8,743 nucleotides of DNA from Candidatus Moraniibacteriota bacterium (GCA_027039165.1 JALWEZ010000176.1:1-8743); one strand, 5' to 3'; shown: positions 1 to 6,690, numbered from the stretch's first letter. The notes: generated by a model not told the origin, from the letters alone. Program-made: numbers and translations.

Positions 1-764
1 GCATTATGCGTTAATTTTCTAATAATTTTCAAAAAAATAGCACTTAATTTACTATAGTGTTTTTTTATATACAAATACTGACTGCTGTAATAATATTTTT
101 TTTGTAAACTTTTTTTACTCATACTCGATCCTCCTACATGTCTCACTTTAAATTTTGCTGTCTTTATTATTTTAAATCCAGCTTTTTTTACTCGTCTACA
201 CAAATCCACATCTTCATAATAAAGAAAAAAATTTTCATCAAAACCACCAATTTCATTAAATAATTTTGCTTTTATACAAAAAACAGCACCACTGACCCAT
301 CCAACACTACATTTTTCTCTTAAATAACAAAAGTCTCTAAATCCAAATATATTATTTTTTATGATAGTTAGAAGTGAAACAGTTTCTCCATAAGACCATT
401 TTTCAACTTTTCCTTTATTATTTAAAATACTTGGAGCAACTATACCATCATCTTTATTTAATAAATTTATAATATCACAAAAGTTTTCATTAAATGAATG
501 CGTATCTGGATTTAGAAATACAAAAACTTCTCCACTAGCAACGTTTGCTAGTATATTATTCGCTTTTCCAAAACCTAAATTATCTCTGTTGTTTATAACT
601 TTTACAGATTTATCTCTTAATATCAATTTTTCTTTATCATTATTTGCTACAATTATCTCATAAGAATATTTTTTGGATATTTTTTTTATATCACTTAAAC
701 ATCTTTCCAAAACATTCTTTGAATTATAGTTAACTATTAGAAATGATATTTGTTTTTTTGCCAT
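1..764 (-). CDS. GT2-family glycosyltransferase, rhamnosyltransferase-like (partial, 3' end outside window)
   Basis: This is the N-terminal 254 codons of a family 2 (GT-A fold) glycosyltransferase. Such enzymes move a sugar from a nucleotide-sugar donor onto a growing glycan at the cytoplasmic face of the membrane. Visible motifs: the first strand ISFLIVNYNS at residues 6-15, a variant VANND at 39-43 where family members usually have VDNxS, DNLGFGKANN at 61-70, the metal-binding NPD at 85-87, VSGA at 157-160, and FDENFFLYYEDVD at 175-187, which supplies the ED motif of the WbbL-like branch. The ATG at 764 is the only sensible start because the next Met is near residue 215. It overlaps the end of the upstream glycosyltransferase by 35 bp, which suggests translational coupling. 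No clear Shine-Dalgarno precedes it. Donor and acceptor sugars cannot be told from sequence. The reading frame stays open to the left edge. Confidence 0.9.
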   Translation of the reverse strand, partial: MAKKQISFLIVNYNSKNVLERCLSDIKKISKKYSYEIIVANNDKEKLILRDKSVKVINNRDNLGFGKANNILANVASGEVFVFLNPDTHSFNENFCDIINLLNKDDGIVAPSILNNKGKVEKWSYGETVSLLTIIKNNIFGFRDFCYLREKCSVGWVSGAVFCIKAKLFNEIGGFDENFFLYYEDVDLCRRVKKAGFKIIKTAKFKVRHVGGSSMSKKSLQKKYYYSSQYLYIKKHYSKLSAIFLKIIRKLTHN

Positions 765-1611
765 TTTTATTCTTATATTCTTTAAACGCTTTCCAAACCG
801 CATCTGCATGCTTTTTATTTAATTTAAACCTTAAAAAAGCATTAATTAACCTAATATTTGTATAAAAAAGCCACCAAGGTCTTAAGTATAATGGTGTATT
901 TTTTTGAAAAAAAATAAGTCCTGCAAGTACCAAAAAATATATTTTCTTATCTCCCATTTTTTCAGACTGCTCATCATGAAAAGCAACTGCACTTGGCACA
1001 ATTTTTGTACAAAAACCTTTCTTTTGAGCTCGAAGAGAAAAATCTGCATCTTCGTAATAAAGGAAAAAGTCTTCATCAAAAAATCCTACACTCTCAAATA
1101 CTTCTTTATTTATAAGCATAACACATCCAGATATATAATCACTTTGGTACGGTTTTTGAAGAATTTTTGAGAGATTTTTATGAGTTGCAAATTGTCTTAT
1201 ATAATTTATCACTCCACCTGAAAACCATATTGAATTATCTCTTTTATGAAATATAATGGGAGAATACACGCCAATATTCTTATTAGATTCTCTAACTAAC
1301 TCATCAACGCATTTTTTTTCTACAACTGCATCTGGATTACATAATAAAACGTGGGTTGCACCTAATTTTAATGCTTCTTTTGTGCCAATGTTTGCCCCAG
1401 TAGCAAAACCCAAATTCTTTGAATTTTTAATATAAGATAATTCTTTATATTTTTCTTCACATTTTTCGAGAGTTCCATCCGTTGAAGCATTGTCAACTAT
1501 TAAAATATCATTATTTCTATTTTTTGTGAAGTTTTCCACACAATCTAAAAGTTGTCCACAACTATTAAAATGAACTATTACAATAATTATTTTTTCTTTT
1601 AAATCAATCAT
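730..1611 (-). CDS. GT2-family glycosyltransferase, rhamnosyltransferase-like
   Basis: A complete 293-aa GT-A fold glycosyltransferase of family 2, probably adding one sugar during assembly of a lipid-linked surface polysaccharide. Motifs in order: IIIVIVHFNS strand at 8-17, nucleotide-binding VDNASTDGT at 39-47, NLGFATGANIG at 66-76, metal-binding NPD at 92-94, SGC at 161-163, and FDEDFFLYYEDAD at 178-190 containing the acidic ED pair. The C-terminal part (about 225-270) is hydrophobic and aromatic with basic residues and may lie on the membrane. It resembles the WbbL/rhamnosyltransferase branch and is a clear relative of the next gene downstream, which it overlaps by 35 bp. It follows the flippase gene after 38 bp, so the three genes look like one transcription unit. 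No Shine-Dalgarno is seen. A possible promoter at 1619-1648 would make a nearly leaderless transcript. The exact sugar specificity is unknown. Confidence 0.93.
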   Translation of the reverse strand: MIDLKEKIIIVIVHFNSCGQLLDCVENFTKNRNNDILIVDNASTDGTLEKCEEKYKELSYIKNSKNLGFATGANIGTKEALKLGATHVLLCNPDAVVEKKCVDELVRESNKNIGVYSPIIFHKRDNSIWFSGGVINYIRQFATHKNLSKILQKPYQSDYISGCVMLINKEVFESVGFFDEDFFLYYEDADFSLRAQKKGFCTKIVPSAVAFHDEQSEKMGDKKIYFLVLAGLIFFQKNTPLYLRPWWLFYTNIRLINAFLRFKLNKKHADAVWKAFKEYKNKNGKKTNIISNS

Positions 1612-1618
1612 GTATATT

Positions 1619-1648
1619 ATTATAACTCAAACAAGCAAAAAGTTGTAA
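1619..1648 (-). promoter_or_regulatory. Possible promoter for the glycosyltransferase pair
   Basis: On the minus strand TTACAA (1648-1643) and TATAAT (1624-1619) are separated by 18 bp. The -10 lies only 7 bases before the ATG at 1611, so transcription would begin at or next to the start codon and give a leaderless mRNA. This agrees with the absence of a Shine-Dalgarno there. In DNA this AT-rich a perfect TATAAT is easily found by chance, so the call is tentative. Confidence 0.3.
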
Positions 1649-1649
1649 T

Positions 1650-3059
1650 TTAATTTTTGTTAAGTAGACTTTTAAGATCATTAATTGAAAAAACCTTTAA
1701 GCCAAAAATAAGTATAATATACAAAAAAAGTACTATAACTGCATTTATATAGTTATTAAAATTAAGCACTGAAAACGTAGTGTACATCAAAATAACAGCT
1801 ATTATTACAAACAATAAAAAATTAAAATTAAACCTAAGAGGTGTTTTCTTTATAGCAATTAAAAATGCAGTAATAGCAACGAATATTTCTGTAATTACTG
1901 AAACAATAGCAGCGCCTGTATAAGAATATATTGGAATTAACAAAAAATTCAGCAAGATGTTTCCAAATGCTGCAGATAATAATATAATCATTAATTTTTT
2001 TTGTAAATTTGCTGCAAGTAGAATGCTAGTAAACAAATTACCAAAAAATATACTAGCCAAAGCGAAAATTAAAATTTTTAGAAGTGGTACGGATAAAGCA
2101 TAAGCATCCCCACCTATTATGTATATAATATCCTTTGCAAAAAACTGAACTAAAACTACTAGTGGTATACAAATTAATGCAAAAAATTTAATTGTTGTAT
2201 TAGCTACTTTTAAGAACTTATCCTTTTCATCAAAGATATAACGAGAAAATAATGGATACACCAAACCAACTACCATGCCTGGAAAAAAAATCATTGTTTC
2301 GATTATTTTGTATGCAGTCCCATAAATTCCAACTACAAAAGAATTTTGTAAAAAGGACAAAAGAATTGCATCAACTTTAAAATAAAGAAATACAGCAATA
2401 GCACTTATACCCATAGGAAGTGACTCTCTTAAAAATTCCTTCCAATAAATTAAGTCAAAGTCTAATTTAATTTTTATATATTTGCGTGAAAATAAAAATA
2501 TTAATGTAAAATTATTTATCATGGCCAAAAAAATAGCAATTATTGAATATATAAAAGGTAATTCAAATTTTACCAAAGATACGATAATGGACATTTGTAT
2601 AACTTTTCCTATGAATTCAGCTAGAGCTACTTTATCCATTGCTAAGTTTTTTTGAAATATACTGTTTAATAAACCATAACTTGATCCAAAAATAAAAGCT
2701 AGTCCAGCAATTAAAATTCCAGATTTTACATCTGATTCATAAGGTAAAAACCAAATAAAAATAGATGCTAAAATGGAAATTAATGAAGATATAACTAACC
2801 TTAACGTAAAAACTTTACTAAATATCTCACTTTCATTAGAATCTTTTCTGGAAATTTTCCTAGTTACTATAGGATGAAGTCCCATATCAGAAAAAGCATT
2901 AAATGCAGCAAAAAAAGCTAGTACTAATGTATATTTTCCAAAGCCTTCTGGTCCTAAATATTGTGCTAATAGTCTAATTCCATACAAAGCAATCCCAATA
3001 GATAAAATTTTTGTACCACTGCTAATCAAAACATTATATGTAATTTTTTTTGCTAGCAT
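1650..3059 (-). CDS. Polysaccharide flippase, Wzx/MATE-like (oligosaccharide-lipid export)
   Basis: A 469-aa polytopic membrane protein of the polysaccharide-transport (PST/Wzx, MOP superfamily) type. These proteins flip undecaprenyl-linked oligosaccharides from the cytoplasmic to the outer leaflet. About 12-14 hydrophobic segments are visible, for example near residues 9-32, 42-58, 88-105, 113-131, 168-191, 218-236, 288-307 and 400-419. Family hallmarks are the N-terminal LGPEGFGKYTLVLAFF block at 35-50 followed by FSDMGL at 56-61, and a YGTAYKIIE block near 256-264. Length is normal for the family (about 400-500 aa). The gene starts 28 bp after the khpB stop and is followed by two glycosyltransferase genes, a context that supports a glycan-export role over drug efflux. 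No Shine-Dalgarno precedes the ATG. A lipid II flippase (MurJ) is less likely given the PST-like N-terminus, but cannot be fully excluded. Confidence 0.88.
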   Translation of the reverse strand: MLAKKITYNVLISSGTKILSIGIALYGIRLLAQYLGPEGFGKYTLVLAFFAAFNAFSDMGLHPIVTRKISRKDSNESEIFSKVFTLRLVISSLISILASIFIWFLPYESDVKSGILIAGLAFIFGSSYGLLNSIFQKNLAMDKVALAEFIGKVIQMSIIVSLVKFELPFIYSIIAIFLAMINNFTLIFLFSRKYIKIKLDFDLIYWKEFLRESLPMGISAIAVFLYFKVDAILLSFLQNSFVVGIYGTAYKIIETMIFFPGMVVGLVYPLFSRYIFDEKDKFLKVANTTIKFFALICIPLVVLVQFFAKDIIYIIGGDAYALSVPLLKILIFALASIFFGNLFTSILLAANLQKKLMIILLSAAFGNILLNFLLIPIYSYTGAAIVSVITEIFVAITAFLIAIKKTPLRFNFNFLLFVIIAVILMYTTFSVLNFNNYINAVIVLFLYIILIFGLKVFSINDLKSLLNKN

Positions 3060-3087
3060 ATTTAAATTTACTAAAACGTAAAGTTTA

Positions 3088-3549
3088 CTAATTAATTTCT
3101 GACACAGGTTTTATAACAACTTTCCTCTGCGCTCTCTCTCCGATACTTTCTGTAGTAATTCCTTCTTTTTCTTGGAGCGCTGCATGTATTAATCGACGCT
3201 CATAAGCATTCATTGGTCGAAGTACTATAGGTCTTTTATTTTTCAAAACTTCTTGTGCAGTATCCAGTGCATTATTAATTAAAACAGCCTCTCGTCCTTT
3301 TTTGTATTCATTAACATCTATAGTGAATTTAGTATCGATTCCTTTTGTACGTGCTATATTATGAACTATATATTCCAAAGCAAATAGGTTAGCTCCATGA
3401 TGTCCTATTAAAAATTGAGAGTGTTCTTGAGATTTTATCACAAAAACGAGACTTTCACACCTTTCTTCAGAAATTTCTATTTCTATCTCAAATTCCAATA
3501 ATTCTACAATATTTTTTATTATCTCATAAATTTTTTCCTTTTCATTCAT
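3088..3549 (-). CDS. khpB: KH-R3H RNA-binding protein KhpB (Jag/EloR)
   Basis: A 153-aa protein with the two RNA/ssDNA-binding domains of KhpB (Jag, EloR, SpoIIIJ-associated). The KH-like domain (about 5-80) carries FLIGHHGANLFAL at 47-59, whose GHHG is the GxxG loop (usually G-K-R-G). The R3H domain (about 90-150) carries RPMNAYERRLIHAAL at 111-125, with the R3H signature R118-x3-H122, and ends in a QRKVVIKP block typical of the family. In Firmicutes this protein, with KhpA, regulates cell-wall elongation genes through RNA binding. Whether it does so here is inference. The N-terminal Jag_N domain of the roughly 200-aa versions is absent. The gene lies 46 bp after yidC, its usual neighbour, and ends in TAG. 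The ATG at 3549 is preceded by AAGTGAT, at best a weak ribosome-binding site. Confidence 0.93.
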   Translation of the reverse strand: MNEKEKIYEIIKNIVELLEFEIEIEISEERCESLVFVIKSQEHSQFLIGHHGANLFALEYIVHNIARTKGIDTKFTIDVNEYKKGREAVLINNALDTAQEVLKNKRPIVLRPMNAYERRLIHAALQEKEGITTESIGERAQRKVVIKPVSEIN

Positions 3550-3595
3550 ATCACTTAATATTTTAGTAATTTATAGCTCACGCTGTTTATCTGTA

Positions 3596-4357
3596 TTACG
3601 ATTTATTTTTTATAATAAACCACTGTTGAATAATCATAAAGACAGTTGAAGTAAACCAATACAATGTAAGTCCTGCAGGAAAAGAAAATCCTACGACCAA
3701 TGTCATTATCGGTATAAAAATAACCATTTGTTTTGACATTATAGTAGAGAAATCTTCTATTGAAGGAGTTTGTCCTTTTTGTGACAATTCTTTTATAGTT
3801 TTAGTTTTCTTCTCCCTTTTAGTATCTTTTTTGCTATTTTGCATCATTTTTATCTGAAAATACTGCGCTATAGCTGTAATGATAGCTAGAACTGGGCTAG
3901 GGTTTGTTAAATTTAAAAAACCAAATGCCATATCATTAACATGATTTATGTGTGGCACAACTGAGTACAACAAATCCTCTCTAACATTAGCGCTATCATT
4001 TTTTAAAAGATTTAAGAAAACTCTATACAAAGTTATAAAAACAATCATTTGAACTACCAAAGGAAAGCAACCTGCAGCTGGATTAATTTTGTGCTTCTTA
4101 TATAACTCCATGGTTTTTTTTGCAAGCTCTTCTTTATTATCCTTGTACTTAGTCTGAAGTTTTTTTATAAGCGGTTGAATCTCTTGCATTTCTTTTTGTG
4201 AAGAAATTTGTTTTTTTGACATACTAAGTAATGCAACCTTTATAATTATAGTAAGTACTACAATAGCAATTCCTAAATCACTCCACATAATATTATAGAG
4301 AAAAATCAACGCATTATAAATAGGATCATAAACTATAACTCCAAAAAATTCTTTCAT
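3596..4357 (-). CDS. yidC: Membrane protein insertase YidC (Oxa1 family)
   Basis: Oxa1/YidC/Alb3-family insertase that places small membrane proteins in the inner membrane, alone or with SecYEG. From the ATG at 4357 it is 253 aa and consists only of the conserved core. There is no large periplasmic P1 domain and no lipoprotein signal. Order of parts: an N-terminal PIYNALIFLYNIM helix (12-24), TM1 (about 28-46), a charged cytoplasmic hairpin (48-92), TM2 (97-117), TM3 (155-170), a basic loop (175-190), then TM4 and TM5 (209-247) with the FPAGLTLYWFTS motif at 226-237. The hydrophilic-groove arginine of TM1 is a lysine here (K40 in LTIIIKVALL). A TTG at 4375 would add six residues and overlap rnpA by 7 bp. 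I prefer the ATG at 4357, 11 bp after the rnpA stop, because family similarity begins there. No Shine-Dalgarno helps to decide. Confidence 0.95.
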   Translation of the reverse strand: MKEFFGVIVYDPIYNALIFLYNIMWSDLGIAIVVLTIIIKVALLSMSKKQISSQKEMQEIQPLIKKLQTKYKDNKEELAKKTMELYKKHKINPAAGCFPLVVQMIVFITLYRVFLNLLKNDSANVREDLLYSVVPHINHVNDMAFGFLNLTNPSPVLAIITAIAQYFQIKMMQNSKKDTKREKKTKTIKELSQKGQTPSIEDFSTIMSKQMVIFIPIMTLVVGFSFPAGLTLYWFTSTVFMIIQQWFIIKNKS

Positions 4358-4368
4358 TTCTTTTACTT

Positions 4369-4707
4369 TTAACAATTAATTTTATTGATTAAAAAATCAA
4401 TATCTTCTTTTACTTCTTTATATAATAACATTTTATTTCTTTTTGTATAACCCACCACAATATCACATTTGGCATTGTGATAATCCGAAGAACTTATTAC
4501 AGCTCTTATAATTCGTTTTATTTTATTTCGTTTAACTGCTATGCTTGAAAATTTTTTTCCAATAATTACTGCAAATCTCGTATTTTCATTTTTTACATTC
4601 TCATTATATACAAAAAACACGCCATGCGGCGCGACATTTCTTTTTCCGTATTTAAAGACATTGGAAATATCCTTTGTTTTTCGTAAACGATTACGTTTTT
4701 TGAACAT
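4369..4707 (-). CDS. rnpA: Ribonuclease P protein component
   Basis: The 112-aa basic protein subunit of RNase P. It helps the catalytic RNA bind and cleave the 5' leader of pre-tRNAs in the cytoplasm. The family signature (RNR motif) is AVKRNKIKRIIR at 57-68, preceded by FAVIIGKKFSSI at 45-56 and an N-terminal KRNRLRKTKDISNVFKYGKR stretch at 4-23 that matches the usual L-x-x-x-x-D-F-x-x-V-x-x-x-G-K-R pattern. Length is normal (about 110-120 aa). It lies 9 bp after rpmH and 11 bp before yidC, in the standard rpmH-rnpA-yidC-khpB order. It is therefore very likely cotranscribed from the promoter at 4876-4904. No Shine-Dalgarno is visible before the ATG, where the sequence is TTTTAAAAT. The catalytic RNA itself (rnpB) is not in this window. 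Confidence 0.96.
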   Translation of the reverse strand: MFKKRNRLRKTKDISNVFKYGKRNVAPHGVFFVYNENVKNENTRFAVIIGKKFSSIAVKRNKIKRIIRAVISSSDYHNAKCDIVVGYTKRNKMLLYKEVKEDIDFLINKINC

Positions 4708-4716
4708 ATTTTAAAA

Positions 4717-4848
4717 CTACACAGTTAGTTTTGCGCGACCTTTTTGCCTTCTTTTAGCAATAACAGCTGCACCAGACTTTGTTTTCATACGCGACAAAAA
4801 CCCATGCCCGCTCCTTTTTTTTCTACTTGGTTGATATGTCATTTTCAT
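4717..4848 (-). CDS. rpmH: Large ribosomal subunit protein bL34
   Basis: The 43-aa ribosomal protein bL34, a very basic protein of the 50S subunit. The translation reads [20 protein letters not shown] for the first 20 residues and continues with [20 protein letters not shown], then LTV. This matches the family pattern MKRTYQPS-x-RKR-x-x-x-HGF-x-x-R-M-x-T-x-x-G-x-x-V-x-x-x-R-R-x-K-G-R-x-x-L almost along its full length. Two in-frame ATGs exist, at 4848 and 4842. The first is chosen because bL34 proteins begin MK-x-TYQPS. The stop is TAG. It is the first gene of the leftward operon (9 bp before rnpA) and sits about 20 nt downstream of the predicted transcription start. No Shine-Dalgarno lies at a useful distance. 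Confidence 0.96.
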   Translation of the reverse strand: MKMTYQPSRKKRSGHGFLSRMKTKSGAAVIAKRRQKGRAKLTV

Positions 4849-4875
4849 ATAGATGTCGATATTTTTTACCTAAGT

Positions 4876-4904
4876 ATTATAACAAAATACATAAAATAAG
4901 TCAA
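4876..4904 (-). promoter_or_regulatory. Promoter of the rpmH-rnpA-yidC-khpB operon
   Basis: On the minus strand TTGACT (4904-4899) and TATAAT (4881-4876) are 17 bp apart, and the -10 is preceded by TG one base before it (TGTTATAAT, extended -10). This is close to the sigma-70/sigma-A optimum. Transcription would start near 4869, about 20 nt before the rpmH ATG at 4848. It is the best-formed promoter in the window and fits the high demand for bL34. Confidence 0.8.
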
Positions 4905-4906
4905 AT

Positions 4907-4950
4907 TTTAATTAAGTTTACAATTACATAACAAAATTAGCTTAATTAAA
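4907..4950. repeat. 10-bp perfect inverted repeat upstream of the rpmH promoter
   Basis: TTTAATTAAG at 4907-4916 and CTTAATTAAA at 4941-4950 are exact reverse complements, 24 bp apart. Each arm contains the self-palindrome TTAATTAA. The left arm begins 3 bp beyond the -35 of the rpmH promoter. It could be a protein-binding site or an accident of AT-rich sequence. There is no T-run next to it to make it a terminator. Confidence 0.4.
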
Positions 4951-5002
4951 CTCTAGCCCTGTTCGTCATCTAAAAAAAGTGCTATATTAAATATTAAGAG
5001 CA

Positions 5003-5011
5003 TGTGCATAA
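5003..5011 (-). promoter_or_regulatory. DnaA box (perfect, TTATGCACA)
   Basis: The plus strand reads TGTGCATAA, so the minus strand gives TTATGCACA, an exact match to TTATNCACA. It is the leftmost box of the rpmH-dnaA cluster. Confidence 0.65.
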
Positions 5012-5024
5012 GTATAAATAATTT

Positions 5025-5054
5025 ATATACACAGCTACTTTATCGTGTGTATAT
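5025..5054. promoter_or_regulatory. Convergent pair of DnaA-box-like 9-mers
   Basis: ATATACACA at 5025-5033 (+) and its exact reverse complement TGTGTATAT at 5046-5054 (-) face each other across 12 bp. Each differs from TTATNCACA only in the first base. The same 9-mer recurs at 5085-5093, so three copies of this variant lie within 70 bp. That argues for a real, lineage-specific weak box. Confidence 0.55.
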
Positions 5055-5076
5055 TTATCTCAATAATTATTTTATT

Positions 5077-5101
5077 TTATCCACATATACACATATCCAC
5101 A
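5077..5101 (+). promoter_or_regulatory. Three head-to-tail DnaA boxes at an 8-bp step
   Basis: The perfect TTATCCACA (5077-5085) is followed by ATATACACA (5085-5093) and ATATCCACA (5093-5101), each sharing one base with the next. The core is an 8-bp tandem unit of the form ATMCACAT. Close same-direction boxes of strong and weak type are what a DnaA filament needs. This is the densest box cluster in the window. Confidence 0.7.
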
Positions 5102-5116
5102 GCTCTTATTCTACAC

Positions 5117-5125
5117 TAATCCACA
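5117..5125 (+). promoter_or_regulatory. DnaA box (one mismatch, TAATCCACA)
   Basis: TAATCCACA differs from TTATNCACA at position 2 only. It is the last box before the AT-rich run that leads to the dnaA promoter. The identical variant recurs in the dnaA-dnaN gap at 6812-6820. Confidence 0.55.
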
Positions 5126-5175
5126 GATTATAAACAGTTTATATACTATATTGTTATTTTATTTTATAATTCTTA

Positions 5176-5184
5176 TGTTATAAT
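5176..5184 (+). promoter_or_regulatory. Likely dnaA promoter, extended -10
   Basis: TGTTATAAT is an extended -10 (TG-N-TATAAT). Transcription would start near 5191, leaving a leader of about 35 nt before the ATG at 5226. No good -35 stands 16-18 bp upstream, which an extended -10 can tolerate. A second TATAAT at 5165-5170 is an alternative. The promoter lies just downstream of the DnaA boxes, so autoregulation is plausible. Confidence 0.5.
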
Positions 5185-5225
5185 CTCTTTACATAACTTT
5201 TTCCCAGATACTTATTTAAATATTT

Positions 5226-6620
5226 ATGACGCATGAAAATTTATGGGAGAAATCCCTTACAACAATTGAATTATCCATATCTAAAGCAAATTTTAGTACT
5301 TGGTTCAAAAATACATGCATTGTTTCTCATATAAACAATCATGTAGTTATAGGTGTGCCAAATGGATTTGCAAAAGAATGGCTAGAAAACAAATACCAAA
5401 ATTATATTCTAAAAGCTCTTAGAGAAGTAGATCCTTCTATCTCCAGTATAAGCTGTTCGGTTTTGTCTAACGACAAAAACAAAAATATTCAGCAAAACGA
5501 TGCCTCTCCTAAGCTCGAAACTAATAAATCCACAACTTTTACACAGCAAACTGAAGCTAATACTACTAGAAATTCTATAAATATTTCTTCCTCAAAAAAT
5601 AATTTAAATAGTCGATATAGATTTGATACTTTTATTGTTGGTGAGTATAATGAATTAGCAAAAGCTGCCTGTGTTGCTGTTAGTGAAAACATTGGAAGAG
5701 TATATAATCCACTATTTATTTATGGAAATGTTGGACTTGGCAAAACTCATCTACTTCAATCAATTGGGAATGCTATTGTGTCAAAAGATCCTAAACAACA
5801 CGTTTTATACACAACATCTGAAAAATTCACAACGGAACTTATAAATTCCATAAAAAATGGAACAGCCGCGAAATTTAAAGAACAATATAAAAAAATAGAT
5901 TTATTAATCATAGATGACGTGCAATTTCTCTCTGGTAAAGAAAAAACTCAACAAGAATTTTTTCACATATTTAATGCACTATATCAAGAAGATAAGCAAA
6001 TAGTAATTTCTAGTGATAGACCTCCAAAAGCAATAAATACATTAAGCGATCGGTTGAGATCACGTTTTGAAGGTGGAATGATAGTAGATATTGGCTCTCC
6101 TGATTTAGAAACTAGAATCGCAATTCTCAAAGAAAAAGCTCTACAAAGTAATTTTTATATAAGTGATGATTCTATACAATTTATAGCTGAAAATATAAAA
6201 AATAATGTTAGAGAGCTTGAGGGGGCACTTAATAGAATAATAGCTCTTTGTGATTTACAAAAGAAAGAACCTACTATGCAGTTTATAAAAAGTTCTCTTG
6301 CAGAACTTATCGAGAGTAATCAAAAGAAAGGGGTACAAGCTAGTGATATTTTAAATGTAATTTTGGATTTTTATGAAATATCCAAAGAAGAGATTATGAG
6401 TAAAGCAAGAAAAAAGACTATTGTTCACCCTCGTCAAGTTTGCATGTATCTTATGCGCTCTGAACTTGCCATGTCTTATCCTGGGATAGGTAAATATTTT
6501 GGTGGCAGAGACCACACAACAGCATTGCATTCATATGAAAAAATTGCTAATTTAAGGAAAACAAATCCAAAGTTTAATGAAGAATTGGATTATTTAGTAG
6601 AAAAAATATACAAATCCTAG
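5226..6620 (+). CDS. dnaA: Chromosomal replication initiator protein DnaA
   Basis: The 464-aa initiator that binds DnaA boxes, forms an ATP-dependent filament and opens oriC. Domain I (about 1-80) has the SKANFSTWFKNT block at 19-30. Domain II (about 82-128) is a low-complexity linker rich in N, S, T, K and Q. The AAA+ domain III (about 131-345) shows Walker A GNVGLGKTH at 167-175, Walker B LLIIDD at 226-231, sensor 1 ISSDRPP at 261-267, the SRF arginine near R280, and sensor 2 NNVRELEGALNR with R329. Domain IV (about 370-464) has HPRQVCMYLMR at 401-411 and the DNA-binding signature GGRDHTTALHSYEKI at 426-440. Every catalytic and DNA-contact motif is intact. The ATG at 5226 has no Shine-Dalgarno; the start is set by domain I similarity. 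DnaA boxes flank the gene on both sides. The stop is TAG. Confidence 0.98.
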   Translation: MTHENLWEKSLTTIELSISKANFSTWFKNTCIVSHINNHVVIGVPNGFAKEWLENKYQNYILKALREVDPSISSISCSVLSNDKNKNIQQNDASPKLETNKSTTFTQQTEANTTRNSINISSSKNNLNSRYRFDTFIVGEYNELAKAACVAVSENIGRVYNPLFIYGNVGLGKTHLLQSIGNAIVSKDPKQHVLYTTSEKFTTELINSIKNGTAAKFKEQYKKIDLLIIDDVQFLSGKEKTQQEFFHIFNALYQEDKQIVISSDRPPKAINTLSDRLRSRFEGGMIVDIGSPDLETRIAILKEKALQSNFYISDDSIQFIAENIKNNVRELEGALNRIIALCDLQKKEPTMQFIKSSLAELIESNQKKGVQASDILNVILDFYEISKEEIMSKARKKTIVHPRQVCMYLMRSELAMSYPGIGKYFGGRDHTTALHSYEKIANLRKTNPKFNEELDYLVEKIYKS

Positions 6621-6632
6621 TTTTATTTAACT

Positions 6633-6641
6633 TTTTACACA
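6633..6641 (+). promoter_or_regulatory. DnaA-box-like site (TTTTACACA)
   Basis: One mismatch (position 3) to TTATNCACA, 12 bp after the dnaA stop. The same variant occurs in the opposite direction at 6691-6699 (TGTGTAAAA). Confidence 0.4.
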
Positions 6642-6690
6642 AATACACATTTTTTTAAACAGATTATTAACATTTAGCTAATGAAGATTA

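Larger units (their letters stand above)
4849..5225. other. Intergenic oriC part 1, between rpmH and dnaA
   Basis: This 377-bp divergent gap holds no gene. From left to right it contains the rpmH promoter (4876-4904), a 10-bp inverted repeat (4907-4916 / 4941-4950), a cluster of DnaA boxes between 5003 and 5125, and a strongly AT-rich stretch (about 5126-5190, roughly 15% GC) with the likely dnaA promoter. Perfect TTATNCACA boxes are at 5077-5085 (+) and 5003-5011 (-). One-mismatch boxes are at 5025-5033 (+), 5046-5054 (-), 5085-5093 (+), 5093-5101 (+) and 5117-5125 (+). Divergent genes, box density and the adjacent dnaA gene together make this a likely origin element. Its boxes may also serve dnaA autoregulation. 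Confidence 0.8.

Noticed and set aside
882..1170. Short open frames on both strands inside the second glycosyltransferase gene
   Set aside because: They overlap a well-supported gene with intact motifs, show low-complexity translations and have no start signals.
1532..1560. DnaA-box-like pair (TTTTCCACA, TTGTCCACA) 20 bp apart in a glycosyltransferase gene
   Set aside because: It is inside coding sequence, has one mismatch each, and lies 3.5 kb from the origin gaps. Chance is the simplest explanation.
4917..4980. tRNA or small RNA in the rpmH-dnaA gap
   Set aside because: No cloverleaf, no conserved T-loop and no stable hairpin; the few G/C bases (4953-4970) do not form a fold.
5489..5692. 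67-codon frame antisense to dnaA
   Set aside because: It lies over the DnaA linker and the start of the AAA+ domain. There is no family resemblance, and dnaA is certain.
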